Origin: Vibrio mediterranei
GTDB taxonomy: Bacteria; Pseudomonadota; Gammaproteobacteria; Enterobacterales; Vibrionaceae
Assembly (NCBI RefSeq): GCF_900088415.1
Contig: NZ_FLLQ01000017.1
Coordinates: 1 to 34,627 of the forward strand
Length of the DNA stretch: 34,627 nucleotides
Direction of reading: 5' to 3'
Shown here piece by piece: positions 20,996 through 28,196 of this stretch. Position 1 is the first letter of the stretch, and each line of letters opens with the position of its first letter. Position numbers and translations under genes: made by a program. The notes under the pieces are model-generated. The model saw only the letters and a program-made list of their open reading frames with translations, was not told the origin of the DNA and made no database searches.

Positions 20996-22246
20996 TTAAG
21001 ACAAACCTAGTAATCGAGTAGTACAGAAGAAATAGATTAGCAGCCCACCAATATCAACGATGGTGGTTATCGCTGGACTAGCGACAACGGCAGGGTCAAG
21101 GTTGAGTCGTTTAGTCAACATAGGCAGCATAGCGCCAATAACGGTAGAAGAGACTATTTGGAAGAAGAGTGCTAAGCCAATTGCACAGCCCAACATGGTT
21201 AGTGTCAGATTCGCCGGCAACTCAACGCCATAAGACAGTAAACTCACTTTCCCCAAGGTGATAACAGCAAGTGCACCACCAATAACAATGGCAATGCGTG
21301 TCTCCTTCCACAACACTGACAACCAGTCACGAAGTTTGACGCTTCCTAACGCCAGAGAGCGCACCATCACAGTCGCAGACTGCGTACCAGCATTGCCGCC
21401 AGAGTCCGCTATCATTGGCATGTACAAGGCCAAAACCGTAAACGCTTCAATTGCATCTTCATAACTATGGATCACCATACCGGATAGCAAACCCAATATG
21501 GCTAGGCCTATTACCCAAACAATACGCTTACTCACATGATCCATAACAGACAGGCTCATATAGTCGCCGACATGGCCATCTTGCTGAATGCCCATCAATC
21601 GTTCCATGTCTTCAGTTTGCTCTTCTGTAACGATATCTATCGCCGATTTAGCCGATAGCAAACCGACAGGAAGCCCCTGACTATTTAAGATTGGTACAAC
21701 GTCAAAACGACTTTGTTTGAGTAGCGCCACCGCATGTTCTTGTGATGCGCTAAAATGACAGCTGATGGCATGCTGTACAATCTCAGACAGTTTTAAATTA
21801 GGTTGAGATTTAAACAAAATATCCAGCTTAATCAAGCCAACGAACCGTCCCAGATCGTCGACGATAGTAAGACAGGCAAACTCAACATACAGACTATTCA
21901 ATGCTTTTTTCGCCTGTTCTACGGACATATCATGATAAAGCACTGTCATTGCTGCGGAATTAACAGTATGGATAACGGGATGCCTTGCTTGAAGAAACCG
22001 CTCTATATCTTGCTGATAGTCGAACCCCTCTAGAGAATAAAGACGTTGAAGCGACTCAGCCGATAATTGCTGAGTAAAACAAAGCGTTTGCTGAATGTAT
22101 TCAGCGTTAAAATGTTGGTTAAGCTTTTGTATCTCACGCATTTCAATCCAATGATTAAAAAGAGTGAAATCTACTTGAGTCGCGCCGGACTCGAAGCTAA
22201 CGGTTTGGTGATGGTTGTATTCGTTTACGGTGTTAATAATAGTCAT
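20996..22246 (-). CDS. mgtE: MgtE-family magnesium channel/transporter
   Basis: This is an inner-membrane Mg2+ channel gated by cytoplasmic Mg2+ sensing. From the ATG at 22246 (AAAGGTG upstream; a longer reading from 22309 has none) it has 416 residues. A short N-terminal helical domain is followed by two CBS repeats (about 70-200). Then come five membrane helices with the family signatures ALYMPMIADSGGNAGTQSATVMVRSLALG and NLDPAVVASPAITTIVDIGGLLIYF. The N-domain is shorter than in Thermus MgtE (~130 residues before the CBS pair), which may change gating. The upstream region shows no recognised Mg2+ riboswitch. It probably heads a two-gene unit with the downstream membrane protein. Confidence 0.92.
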   Translation of the reverse strand: MTIINTVNEYNHHQTVSFESGATQVDFTLFNHWIEMREIQKLNQHFNAEYIQQTLCFTQQLSAESLQRLYSLEGFDYQQDIERFLQARHPVIHTVNSAAMTVLYHDMSVEQAKKALNSLYVEFACLTIVDDLGRFVGLIKLDILFKSQPNLKLSEIVQHAISCHFSASQEHAVALLKQSRFDVVPILNSQGLPVGLLSAKSAIDIVTEEQTEDMERLMGIQQDGHVGDYMSLSVMDHVSKRIVWVIGLAILGLLSGMVIHSYEDAIEAFTVLALYMPMIADSGGNAGTQSATVMVRSLALGSVKLRDWLSVLWKETRIAIVIGGALAVITLGKVSLLSYGVELPANLTLTMLGCAIGLALFFQIVSSTVIGAMLPMLTKRLNLDPAVVASPAITTIVDIGGLLIYFFCTTRLLGLS

Positions 22247-22448
22247 GATAACGCACCTTTTTATTAGATATGACGATCCCTTGCTCCATTCGAGCAATAG
22301 ACAAAACAATTCATTTTCAGGTGGTTACTAACAAGATAACGTTTGAGTTTCAGAGAAAGAAACCAACGTCATTTTAAGAGAGCGAGAAAAGGTGAAGGGG
22401 ATAACAATGTTTAGTCCATATTACTCCAATAAGATCCGCGCTCTTGAG

Positions 22449-22631
22449 CTAGTAATCCACCTTCGACTGTCGTTTTCCATAATATTTCTCCTGTGAAAAT
22501 ATGAGCGCATGGTAGGTATCCGACTCCTCATAGTCAACAGTGTGAATATACAACTTGGCAACTTTGATGTTGCAAAATATTTCATCCCTTTGTTCAGAGC
22601 CACTAGCAGAATAAAGTGACGAATCGGTCAA
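22449..22631 (-). CDS. Possible small ORF in the mgtE-zur intergenic region (weak)
   Basis: The ~470-bp gap between mgtE and zur (22247-22714) contains only this 60-codon frame, beginning at a TTG. The sequence (IKVAKLYIHTVDYEESDTYHAL...) looks protein-like, but there is no ribosome-binding site before the TTG and the frame opens only shortly upstream. An overlapping frame of the same size (22421-22603) has an unlikely composition. I see no other feature in the gap apart from presumed promoters for the divergent flanking genes. Confidence 0.22.
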   Translation of the reverse strand: MTDSSLYSASGSEQRDEIFCNIKVAKLYIHTVDYEESDTYHALIFSQEKYYGKRQSKVDY

Positions 22632-22714
22632 TACGAAAATTCGAGTCAGCCTACTAACGATCTACGTGGGGAATTAGTATAAAATAGTCGGACTTCGCTA
22701 AGACAGGTGACCAT

Positions 22715-23167
22715 GTGAATCAAAAGCTAATACAACAATTGGAAGATATCTGTTCCGCGAGAGGTGTGCGACTCACTCCTCAGCGCCGAACTGTTTATGA
22801 GCTTATTTGTGAAAATAAGAAGGCCTCTAGTGCTTATGAATTATTAGAACAGCTCAAAGTCAGTGAGCCAAAAGCTAAACCGCCTACCGTGTATCGCGCT
22901 CTAGACTTTCTTTTAGAACAAGGTTTTATTCACAGAGTTGAATCTACTAATAGCTTTATCTCATGCTGTTCATTTGGTGAGCATAAGCACTACTCTCATT
23001 TATTGATTTGTGATAAGTGCGGCAATGTCGTTGAACTACAAGATGATATTCTGATAGCCTTGTTGAATAGTAACGTTGAAAAACATGGCTTCCAGTTCTC
23101 CAATCACGTTATTGAATCTCATGGCATTTGTCAGACGTGTTCATCATTGGAAGTTGAAAATAAATAG
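22715..23167 (+). CDS. zur: Zinc uptake regulator, Fur family
   Basis: This zinc-responsive repressor acts on zinc import and ribosomal-paralogue genes. It has 150 residues. The winged helix occupies about 1-85 (RLTPQRRTVYELI, KPPTVYRALDFLLEQGFIHR). The dimerisation/metal domain contains SCCSFGEHKHYSHLLICDKCGNV and GICQTCSS, whose two CxxC pairs bind structural zinc. The Zur-like start (QLEDICSARGVRLTPQR) and the zur-dusA neighbourhood known from enterobacteria and vibrios separate it from Fur. The start is GTG at 22715 with ACAGG upstream. The ancestral order would be zur next to dusA, now separated by the prophage and the mgtE island. Confidence 0.93.
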   Translation: MNQKLIQQLEDICSARGVRLTPQRRTVYELICENKKASSAYELLEQLKVSEPKAKPPTVYRALDFLLEQGFIHRVESTNSFISCCSFGEHKHYSHLLICDKCGNVVELQDDILIALLNSNVEKHGFQFSNHVIESHGICQTCSSLEVENK

Positions 23168-23175
23168 AAGAAGTT

Positions 23176-23637
23176 ATGCGCGCTGAATTTGTAAACCCGT
23201 TTTTAGCCTCCTTAATAAATGTGCTAAAAACCATGGCGACGATGGAAATCAAACCATTAAAACCAAGAATTAAGAAAGATGAGATTGCTCGCGGGGACGT
23301 ATCTGGTCTTATCGGGATGGTTGGCAACCAAACTCGTGGTTCAATGTCGATCACATTTGAAGAGGGTCTTGCTCTCGAAATCATGCAGAACATGCTCGGC
23401 GAGAGACCACATGGTCTCAATGAAGAAGTAACCGATATGGTCGGTGAAATCACCAATATGGTCACTGGTGGTGCAAAACGAATTTTAGCTGAGAATGGCT
23501 TCGATTTTGATATGGCAACTCCGGTGGTTGTCTCGGGTAAGGGACATACCATCAGGCATAAATGCGATGGAGCGATCATCATCATGCCTTTTACCTCTGA
23601 ATGGGGTGATGCATTTATCGAGATTTGCTTCGAGTAA
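23176..23637 (+). CDS. CheX-like chemotaxis phosphatase-fold protein
   Basis: This 153-residue protein has the CheC/CheX/FliY fold pattern. An N-terminal helix (NPFLASLINVLKTMATME) is followed by strands, then EVTDMVGEITNMVTGGAKRIL, which contains the E-x-x-N active-site motif of CheY-P phosphatases (GEITN), then PVVVSGKGHTI and a C-terminal strand pair. Such proteins dephosphorylate CheY-type receivers. The gene begins eight bases after the zur stop and probably shares its transcript. A cytoplasmic role with a response regulator is expected, but its partner is not in this window. Confidence 0.88.
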   Translation: MRAEFVNPFLASLINVLKTMATMEIKPLKPRIKKDEIARGDVSGLIGMVGNQTRGSMSITFEEGLALEIMQNMLGERPHGLNEEVTDMVGEITNMVTGGAKRILAENGFDFDMATPVVVSGKGHTIRHKCDGAIIIMPFTSEWGDAFIEICFE

Positions 23638-23660
23638 ACTCTCTTTCACTTAAACAAAAT

Positions 23661-23688
23661 AAAAAAGGCTCCGGTTGGAGCCTTTTTT
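23661..23688. terminator. Bidirectional terminator between CheX-like gene and lptG
   Basis: AAAAAAGGCTCC-GGTT-GGAGCCTTTTTT is a symmetrical hairpin between convergent genes, with T-runs available in both directions. Confidence 0.93.
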
Positions 23689-23689
23689 A

Positions 23690-24760
23690 TTATAGTTTTC
23701 TGCGCAGAAGCAACATGGCTATGGTTAAAAACACCAAACTAGGCCCTAAGGCACCAAACAACGGCGACATCCCATATACAAGGCTAACTGGCCCAAAGAA
23801 TTCACTCGAAATGTAGAACGTAAAACCTGCGATGACACCAGACAGAATACGCGCACCCATAGTTACACTTCTTAAAGGACCAAACACAAAAGACAGTGCC
23901 ATTAACATCATTACCGCGACTGAAATTGGCTGTGTCGCTTTACGCCAAAATGCCAGTTCATAACGAGATGCATCCTGTTCAGAGTCTTTCAGGTATTGGG
24001 TATAATCCCACAATCCACTTAACGGCAACTCATTAAGATCCACAGTAACAATCGCTAGCTTGTCAGGCACCAGTGAAGTTTCCCAAACTTGCTTGTCGAG
24101 CGTCTCTTTTGATAATGCCTCATCGTTTTTCATGTCTGTAATTTGAATTCGGTGCATCTCCCAACGATTATCGCCTAGATAATCTGCTGATTCCGCAAAC
24201 ACCGTTTCCTTGAGCTGTTTATTCTCACCGAAGCGCCAAATATTCAATCCTTCAACAGACTCGCCATTGACCTTAGAGATAAAAATGAAGTCGTTCGCAT
24301 CCCGAGCCCAGACACCGTTCCTAACCGATACAATGCTACCTCCGGATGTCGCTTGAAGGCGTAAATCGCGAGCCATTTGCTGAGTGGTTGGTGCCCCCCA
24401 CTCCCCTAATGCCATCACTACCACCATCAAAGGCACTGCCGTCTTAAGTACTGAAAGACCAATACGTAGCTTCGAAATCCCGGCAGCTTGCATAACAACA
24501 AGCTCGGAGCTGCTCGCTAACATACCTAAGCCGACTAAGGAGCCAAGTAGCGCAGCCATAGAGAAGAACAGCTCAATATCACGCGGCATCCCTAATATCA
24601 CAAAGTACAATGCCGACAGCATGGTGTAGCTCCCCTCGCCAACTGAACGAAGCTGTTCGACAAATTTGATCACCGCAGATAAGCCAACGAAAACCGAGAG
24701 CACTAATATGATCGTGGTAATGATTGTCTTACCCACGTAGACGTCTAGTATTCTAAACAC
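23690..24760 (-). CDS. lptG: LPS export permease LptG
   Basis: LptG is one of the two permease subunits of the LptB2FG transporter that extracts lipopolysaccharide from the inner membrane. It has 356 residues: membrane helices 1-3 in the first ~120 residues (TIILVLSVFVGLSAVIKF onward), a periplasmic beta-jellyroll (about 130-265), and helices 4-6 at the end (VAVMMLMALSFVFGPL..., PSLVFLTIAMLLLRRKL). The coupling region GMPRDIELFFSMAALLGSLVGLG matches the family. It starts three bases after lptF and is clearly co-transcribed with it. Confidence 0.95.
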   Translation of the reverse strand: MFRILDVYVGKTIITTIILVLSVFVGLSAVIKFVEQLRSVGEGSYTMLSALYFVILGMPRDIELFFSMAALLGSLVGLGMLASSSELVVMQAAGISKLRIGLSVLKTAVPLMVVVMALGEWGAPTTQQMARDLRLQATSGGSIVSVRNGVWARDANDFIFISKVNGESVEGLNIWRFGENKQLKETVFAESADYLGDNRWEMHRIQITDMKNDEALSKETLDKQVWETSLVPDKLAIVTVDLNELPLSGLWDYTQYLKDSEQDASRYELAFWRKATQPISVAVMMLMALSFVFGPLRSVTMGARILSGVIAGFTFYISSEFFGPVSLVYGMSPLFGALGPSLVFLTIAMLLLRRKL

Positions 24761-24763
24761 GCT

Positions 24764-25879
24764 CTAAGCTACCTCTCGTCTTTGCATGCGCTTACGACGC
24801 AGTTTCTCTCTGAATTTCCTCACACCGACCGTATCCCAAGTATTGACACCGATCACGGCAAGCAGCAATGCAAAGTTTACTGGCCATAATCCGATGTACG
24901 ACGGAAAAGCCCCATCTTCTAGCGCCGATTTCATTGCACTGATCGCCATAAAATAAGCGAAGTAAGCCAAGATTGCTGGCCCCATTTTGGCAAACTTGCT
25001 TTGCCTTGGGTTTACCGCCGACAAAGGCACCACCAGCATGGTTAATAATGGAATACATACCACCAAGGAGATTCGCCAATGGAGCTCGGCTTGCGCTTTA
25101 GGATCAGGGTTACCCAATAACTCCATAGTGGGTATGGCCATCCAAGAACGCCCACGCTGTTGGACTTCGCGCTGCCCAATGACCCCTTCATAATCGGTAA
25201 ACTCTGTAACCATATACTCAAGACGAGTCGGCATCCCTTCATAACGAACACCGTCATAGAGCGCAATCACTTGTCGACCATCACTTAACTCTTTTACATC
25301 ACCAGATTTCGCCGATATCACACTAGGTAACACCGAATCTCTTGGATTTAACTGAGCAACGAAGACATTGGTTAGTTTTTTATCTTTTATGCTGTCAATA
25401 AAGACAACCGAAGAACCGTCAGGGGTTCGTTGGAAGCTACCCGTTTGCAAAAGCTCCACCGAGTTTTCCGATGCAAGCCGTTCACGAATCTGCACTTCTT
25501 GTTCTTGAGTCCAAGGGGCTAACCAGAATGCATTAAACGCAGCTAGAGAAGTGGTCAGTACCGCTAAATACATAGCCGCACGAATAAGGAACTTATTACC
25601 TATCCCGGTCGCATTCATTACCGTGATTTCACTTTCTGCGTATAAACGCCCGAAAGTAACTAGGATTCCGATATAAATACTCAATGGGAACATCAATAGT
25701 CCCATTGTCGGCATACTAATACCCGCTAAAGTCATAATCAGACCAGCAGGAATATCTCCATCGGAAGCATCAGCAAGCACTTGGATAAATTGACGACTGA
25801 AAAACACTAAAAAGAGCACTAAAAAGATGGCTAATTGGCTCTTAACTGTTTCTCTGATCAAATATCTAACAATAATCAC
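24764..25879 (-). CDS. lptF: LPS export permease LptF
   Basis: LptF is the partner permease of LptG, forming the V-shaped cavity for lipopolysaccharide and contacting LptC/LptA through its periplasmic jellyroll. It has 371 residues: MIIVRYLIRETVKSQLAIF at the start, the LTLAGISMPTMGLLMFPLSIYIGILVTFGRLYAESEI type coupling segment, a periplasmic domain around 130-265, and three C-terminal helices followed by a basic tail (KLRRKRMQRREVA). It is the first gene of lptF-lptG, divergent from pepA across ~190 bp of AT-rich DNA that must hold both promoters. This arrangement is common in gammaproteobacteria. Confidence 0.95.
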   Translation of the reverse strand: MIIVRYLIRETVKSQLAIFLVLFLVFFSRQFIQVLADASDGDIPAGLIMTLAGISMPTMGLLMFPLSIYIGILVTFGRLYAESEITVMNATGIGNKFLIRAAMYLAVLTTSLAAFNAFWLAPWTQEQEVQIRERLASENSVELLQTGSFQRTPDGSSVVFIDSIKDKKLTNVFVAQLNPRDSVLPSVISAKSGDVKELSDGRQVIALYDGVRYEGMPTRLEYMVTEFTDYEGVIGQREVQQRGRSWMAIPTMELLGNPDPKAQAELHWRISLVVCIPLLTMLVVPLSAVNPRQSKFAKMGPAILAYFAYFMAISAMKSALEDGAFPSYIGLWPVNFALLLAVIGVNTWDTVGVRKFREKLRRKRMQRREVA

Positions 25880-26070
25880 AGTGAAAACACCTATACAAAA
25901 CTTGTTTTTTTGATTGAATCGCTATAGTTTTCGGGTAAACCTTTTATTTTTTACTTTTTTGATCGATTCTTATCTTTAGATTATAGGCCGAAATGGCTCA
26001 TAGGATTCAAGCATTAAGAATCGATTATCCAACATTTAGTTCTATTTGTCTTTAGGATGTAGGAGTACGC

Positions 26071-27579
26071 ATGGAGTTTAGTGTTAAAAGTGGCAGTCCA
26101 GAGAAGCAGCGTAGTGCATGCATCGTCGTTGGCGTATTTGAGCCACGTCGTCTCTCTCCGGTTGCAGAGCAGCTTGATAAAATCAGCGATGGCTATATTA
26201 GCTCTTTGCTACGTCGTGGCGACCTAGAAGGTAAGCCAGGTCAAATGCTGCTGCTGCATCAAGTACCTGGGGTGCTTTCAGAGCGCGTTCTGTTAGTTGG
26301 CTGTGGTAAAGAGCGAGAGCTTGGTGAGCGCCAATATAAAGAAATCATTCAAAAAACCATCAGCACGTTGAACGAGACTGGTTCTATGGAAGCGGTATGT
26401 TTCCTAACAGAGCTGCACGTTAAAGGCCGCGATACATACTGGAAAGTACGTCAAGCTGTTGAAGCGACGAAAGATGGACTTTATACCTTCGATCAATTCA
26501 AGAGTAGTAAACCAGAAACACGTCGTCCACTTCGTAAACTAGTATTCAACGTACCTACTCGTCGTGAGTTAAATCTTGGTGAAAAAGCGATTGCTCATGG
26601 TCTAGCGATTGCTTCAGGTGTTAAAGCGTCAAAAGATCTTGGCAACATGCCACCAAATATCGCAAACCCAGCTTATCTTGCTTCTCAAGCTCGTCGCTTG
26701 GCTGACGATTACGACACCATTTCAACCAAGATCATTGGTGAACAAGAAATGGAAAAACTAGGTATGACGTCTTACCTAGCTGTCGGTCGTGGATCAAAGA
26801 ATGAATCTATGATGTCTATCATGGAGTACAAGGGCAACCCAGATCCAGATGCGAAGCCAATTGTTTTAGTTGGTAAGGGCCTAACGTTCGATTCAGGCGG
26901 TATCTCACTAAAACCTGGCGAAGCCATGGATGAGATGAAATACGACATGTGTGGCGCAGCATCGGTATTCGGCACTATGAAAGCGCTGGCTAAGCTGAAC
27001 CTACCAATCAACGTGGTTGCAGTACTAGCAGGCTGTGAAAACATGCCTGGTAGTAATGCCTATCGCCCAGGTGATATCCTTACAACTATGTCTGGTCTTA
27101 CAGTTGAAGTATTAAATACGGACGCAGAAGGTCGCTTGGTTCTGTGTGACGCATTAACTTATGTCGAACGCTATGAGCCGGAATGTGTTGTTGATGTTGC
27201 CACTCTTACGGGTGCATGTGTGATTGCACTAGGTCATCATATCAGTGGTGTGATTTCAAACCACAACCCACTTTCACATGAACTTGTTAACGCCTCTGAG
27301 CAAGCTGGCGATCGCGCTTGGCGTCTACCAATGGCAGACGAATACCAAGAGCAACTAGCAAGCCCATTTGCTGATATGGCAAACATTGGTGGCCGCCCTG
27401 GCGGTACAATTACAGCTGGTTGTTTCTTATCTCGTTTTGCTAAGAAATATCACTGGGCACACCTAGATATTGCTGGTACGGCATGGAAATCAGGTAAAGC
27501 GAAAGGCTCAACGGGTCGTCCTGTCTCGCTACTTGTCCAATTCTTGCTAAACCGCAGTGGCCAAGAGACTGAAGAGTAA
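26071..27579 (+). CDS. pepA: Leucyl aminopeptidase (cytosol aminopeptidase A)
   Basis: This M17 metallo-exopeptidase removes N-terminal residues from peptides. In enterobacteria and vibrios it also acts as a DNA-binding protein (carAB control, Xer recombination). It has 502 residues. The regulatory/DNA-contact N-terminal domain occupies about 1-165. The catalytic domain carries GKGLTFDSGGISLKPGEAMDEMKYDMCGAA (metal and catalytic Lys) and NTDAEGRL (about 349-356). AGGAG precedes the start. It is followed by a terminator and then holC. Length and all metal ligands are as expected. Confidence 0.96.
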   Translation: MEFSVKSGSPEKQRSACIVVGVFEPRRLSPVAEQLDKISDGYISSLLRRGDLEGKPGQMLLLHQVPGVLSERVLLVGCGKERELGERQYKEIIQKTISTLNETGSMEAVCFLTELHVKGRDTYWKVRQAVEATKDGLYTFDQFKSSKPETRRPLRKLVFNVPTRRELNLGEKAIAHGLAIASGVKASKDLGNMPPNIANPAYLASQARRLADDYDTISTKIIGEQEMEKLGMTSYLAVGRGSKNESMMSIMEYKGNPDPDAKPIVLVGKGLTFDSGGISLKPGEAMDEMKYDMCGAASVFGTMKALAKLNLPINVVAVLAGCENMPGSNAYRPGDILTTMSGLTVEVLNTDAEGRLVLCDALTYVERYEPECVVDVATLTGACVIALGHHISGVISNHNPLSHELVNASEQAGDRAWRLPMADEYQEQLASPFADMANIGGRPGGTITAGCFLSRFAKKYHWAHLDIAGTAWKSGKAKGSTGRPVSLLVQFLLNRSGQETEE

Positions 27580-27583
27580 ACAG

Positions 27584-27605
27584 AAGGGCCGAAAGGCCCT
27601 TTTTT
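27584..27605 (+). terminator. Terminator after pepA
   Basis: AAGGGCC-GAAA-GGCCCTT followed by T's; a GNRA-type tetraloop on a stable stem. holC begins 38 bp later, so holC may rely on read-through or its own promoter. Confidence 0.9.
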
Positions 27606-27642
27606 ATTGCTTACCAATAACCAGAGCAAAGCGACATTTCAC

Positions 27643-28098
27643 ATGAATACGGCAACCTTCTACATCATTAATGAAGACTCTGAACAAGCCTCTCAACAGG
27701 GGTGGTTTGCCTATGTGCATTTTCTCTGTCGCCATTTTACTGCGCAAGGTGCCAAGCTCTATATTAACTGCAGTGACAAAGCCGAAGCTGAGTTGTTGGC
27801 TGAGTATTTTTGGCAAGTGACTCCCGAACAATTTATTGCCCACAATCTCATTGGCGAAGGACCTAAAAACGGCACGCTGGTAGAGATTGGTCACGAGGGC
27901 CTTAAACCCAGTTGGAATCGGCAACTAGCAATAAATTTGGCGAATAGTCACGCAACCTTTGCGCAGGCCTTTGGTCAAGTGGTAGACTTCGTCCCTTGCG
28001 AAGAAAAAGCTAAGCAAACTGCGCGAGAAAGGTATAAAATTTACCGTCAAGCGGGCTATCAGCTTCAAACCATTGAGATTCAACATTCAGAATCCTAA
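27643..28098 (+). CDS. holC: DNA polymerase III chi subunit
   Basis: Chi joins the clamp loader (through psi) to single-stranded DNA-binding protein on the lagging strand. From the ATG at 27643 (MNTATFYIINEDS) it has 151 residues. The sequence shows the expected ATFYII start, HFLCRHFTAQGAKLYINC, WQVTPEQFIAHNLIGEGP and LAINLANSHATFAQAFGQVVDFVPCEEKAKQTARERYKIYRQAGY. A TTG reading from 27607 would add 12 residues inside the pepA terminator region and is rejected. The pepA-holC-valS order is standard in gammaproteobacteria. Confidence 0.94.
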   Translation: MNTATFYIINEDSEQASQQGWFAYVHFLCRHFTAQGAKLYINCSDKAEAELLAEYFWQVTPEQFIAHNLIGEGPKNGTLVEIGHEGLKPSWNRQLAINLANSHATFAQAFGQVVDFVPCEEKAKQTARERYKIYRQAGYQLQTIEIQHSES

Positions 28099-28196
28099 TC
28101 AAGGTCAATCCTTATAAGTAAGCGTTAATTTCCCTGCGTTTATTTATAAGGTTTGGCAAATTTCTTTCACAGATTAAAGTAAGTATCCAGAAAGCT

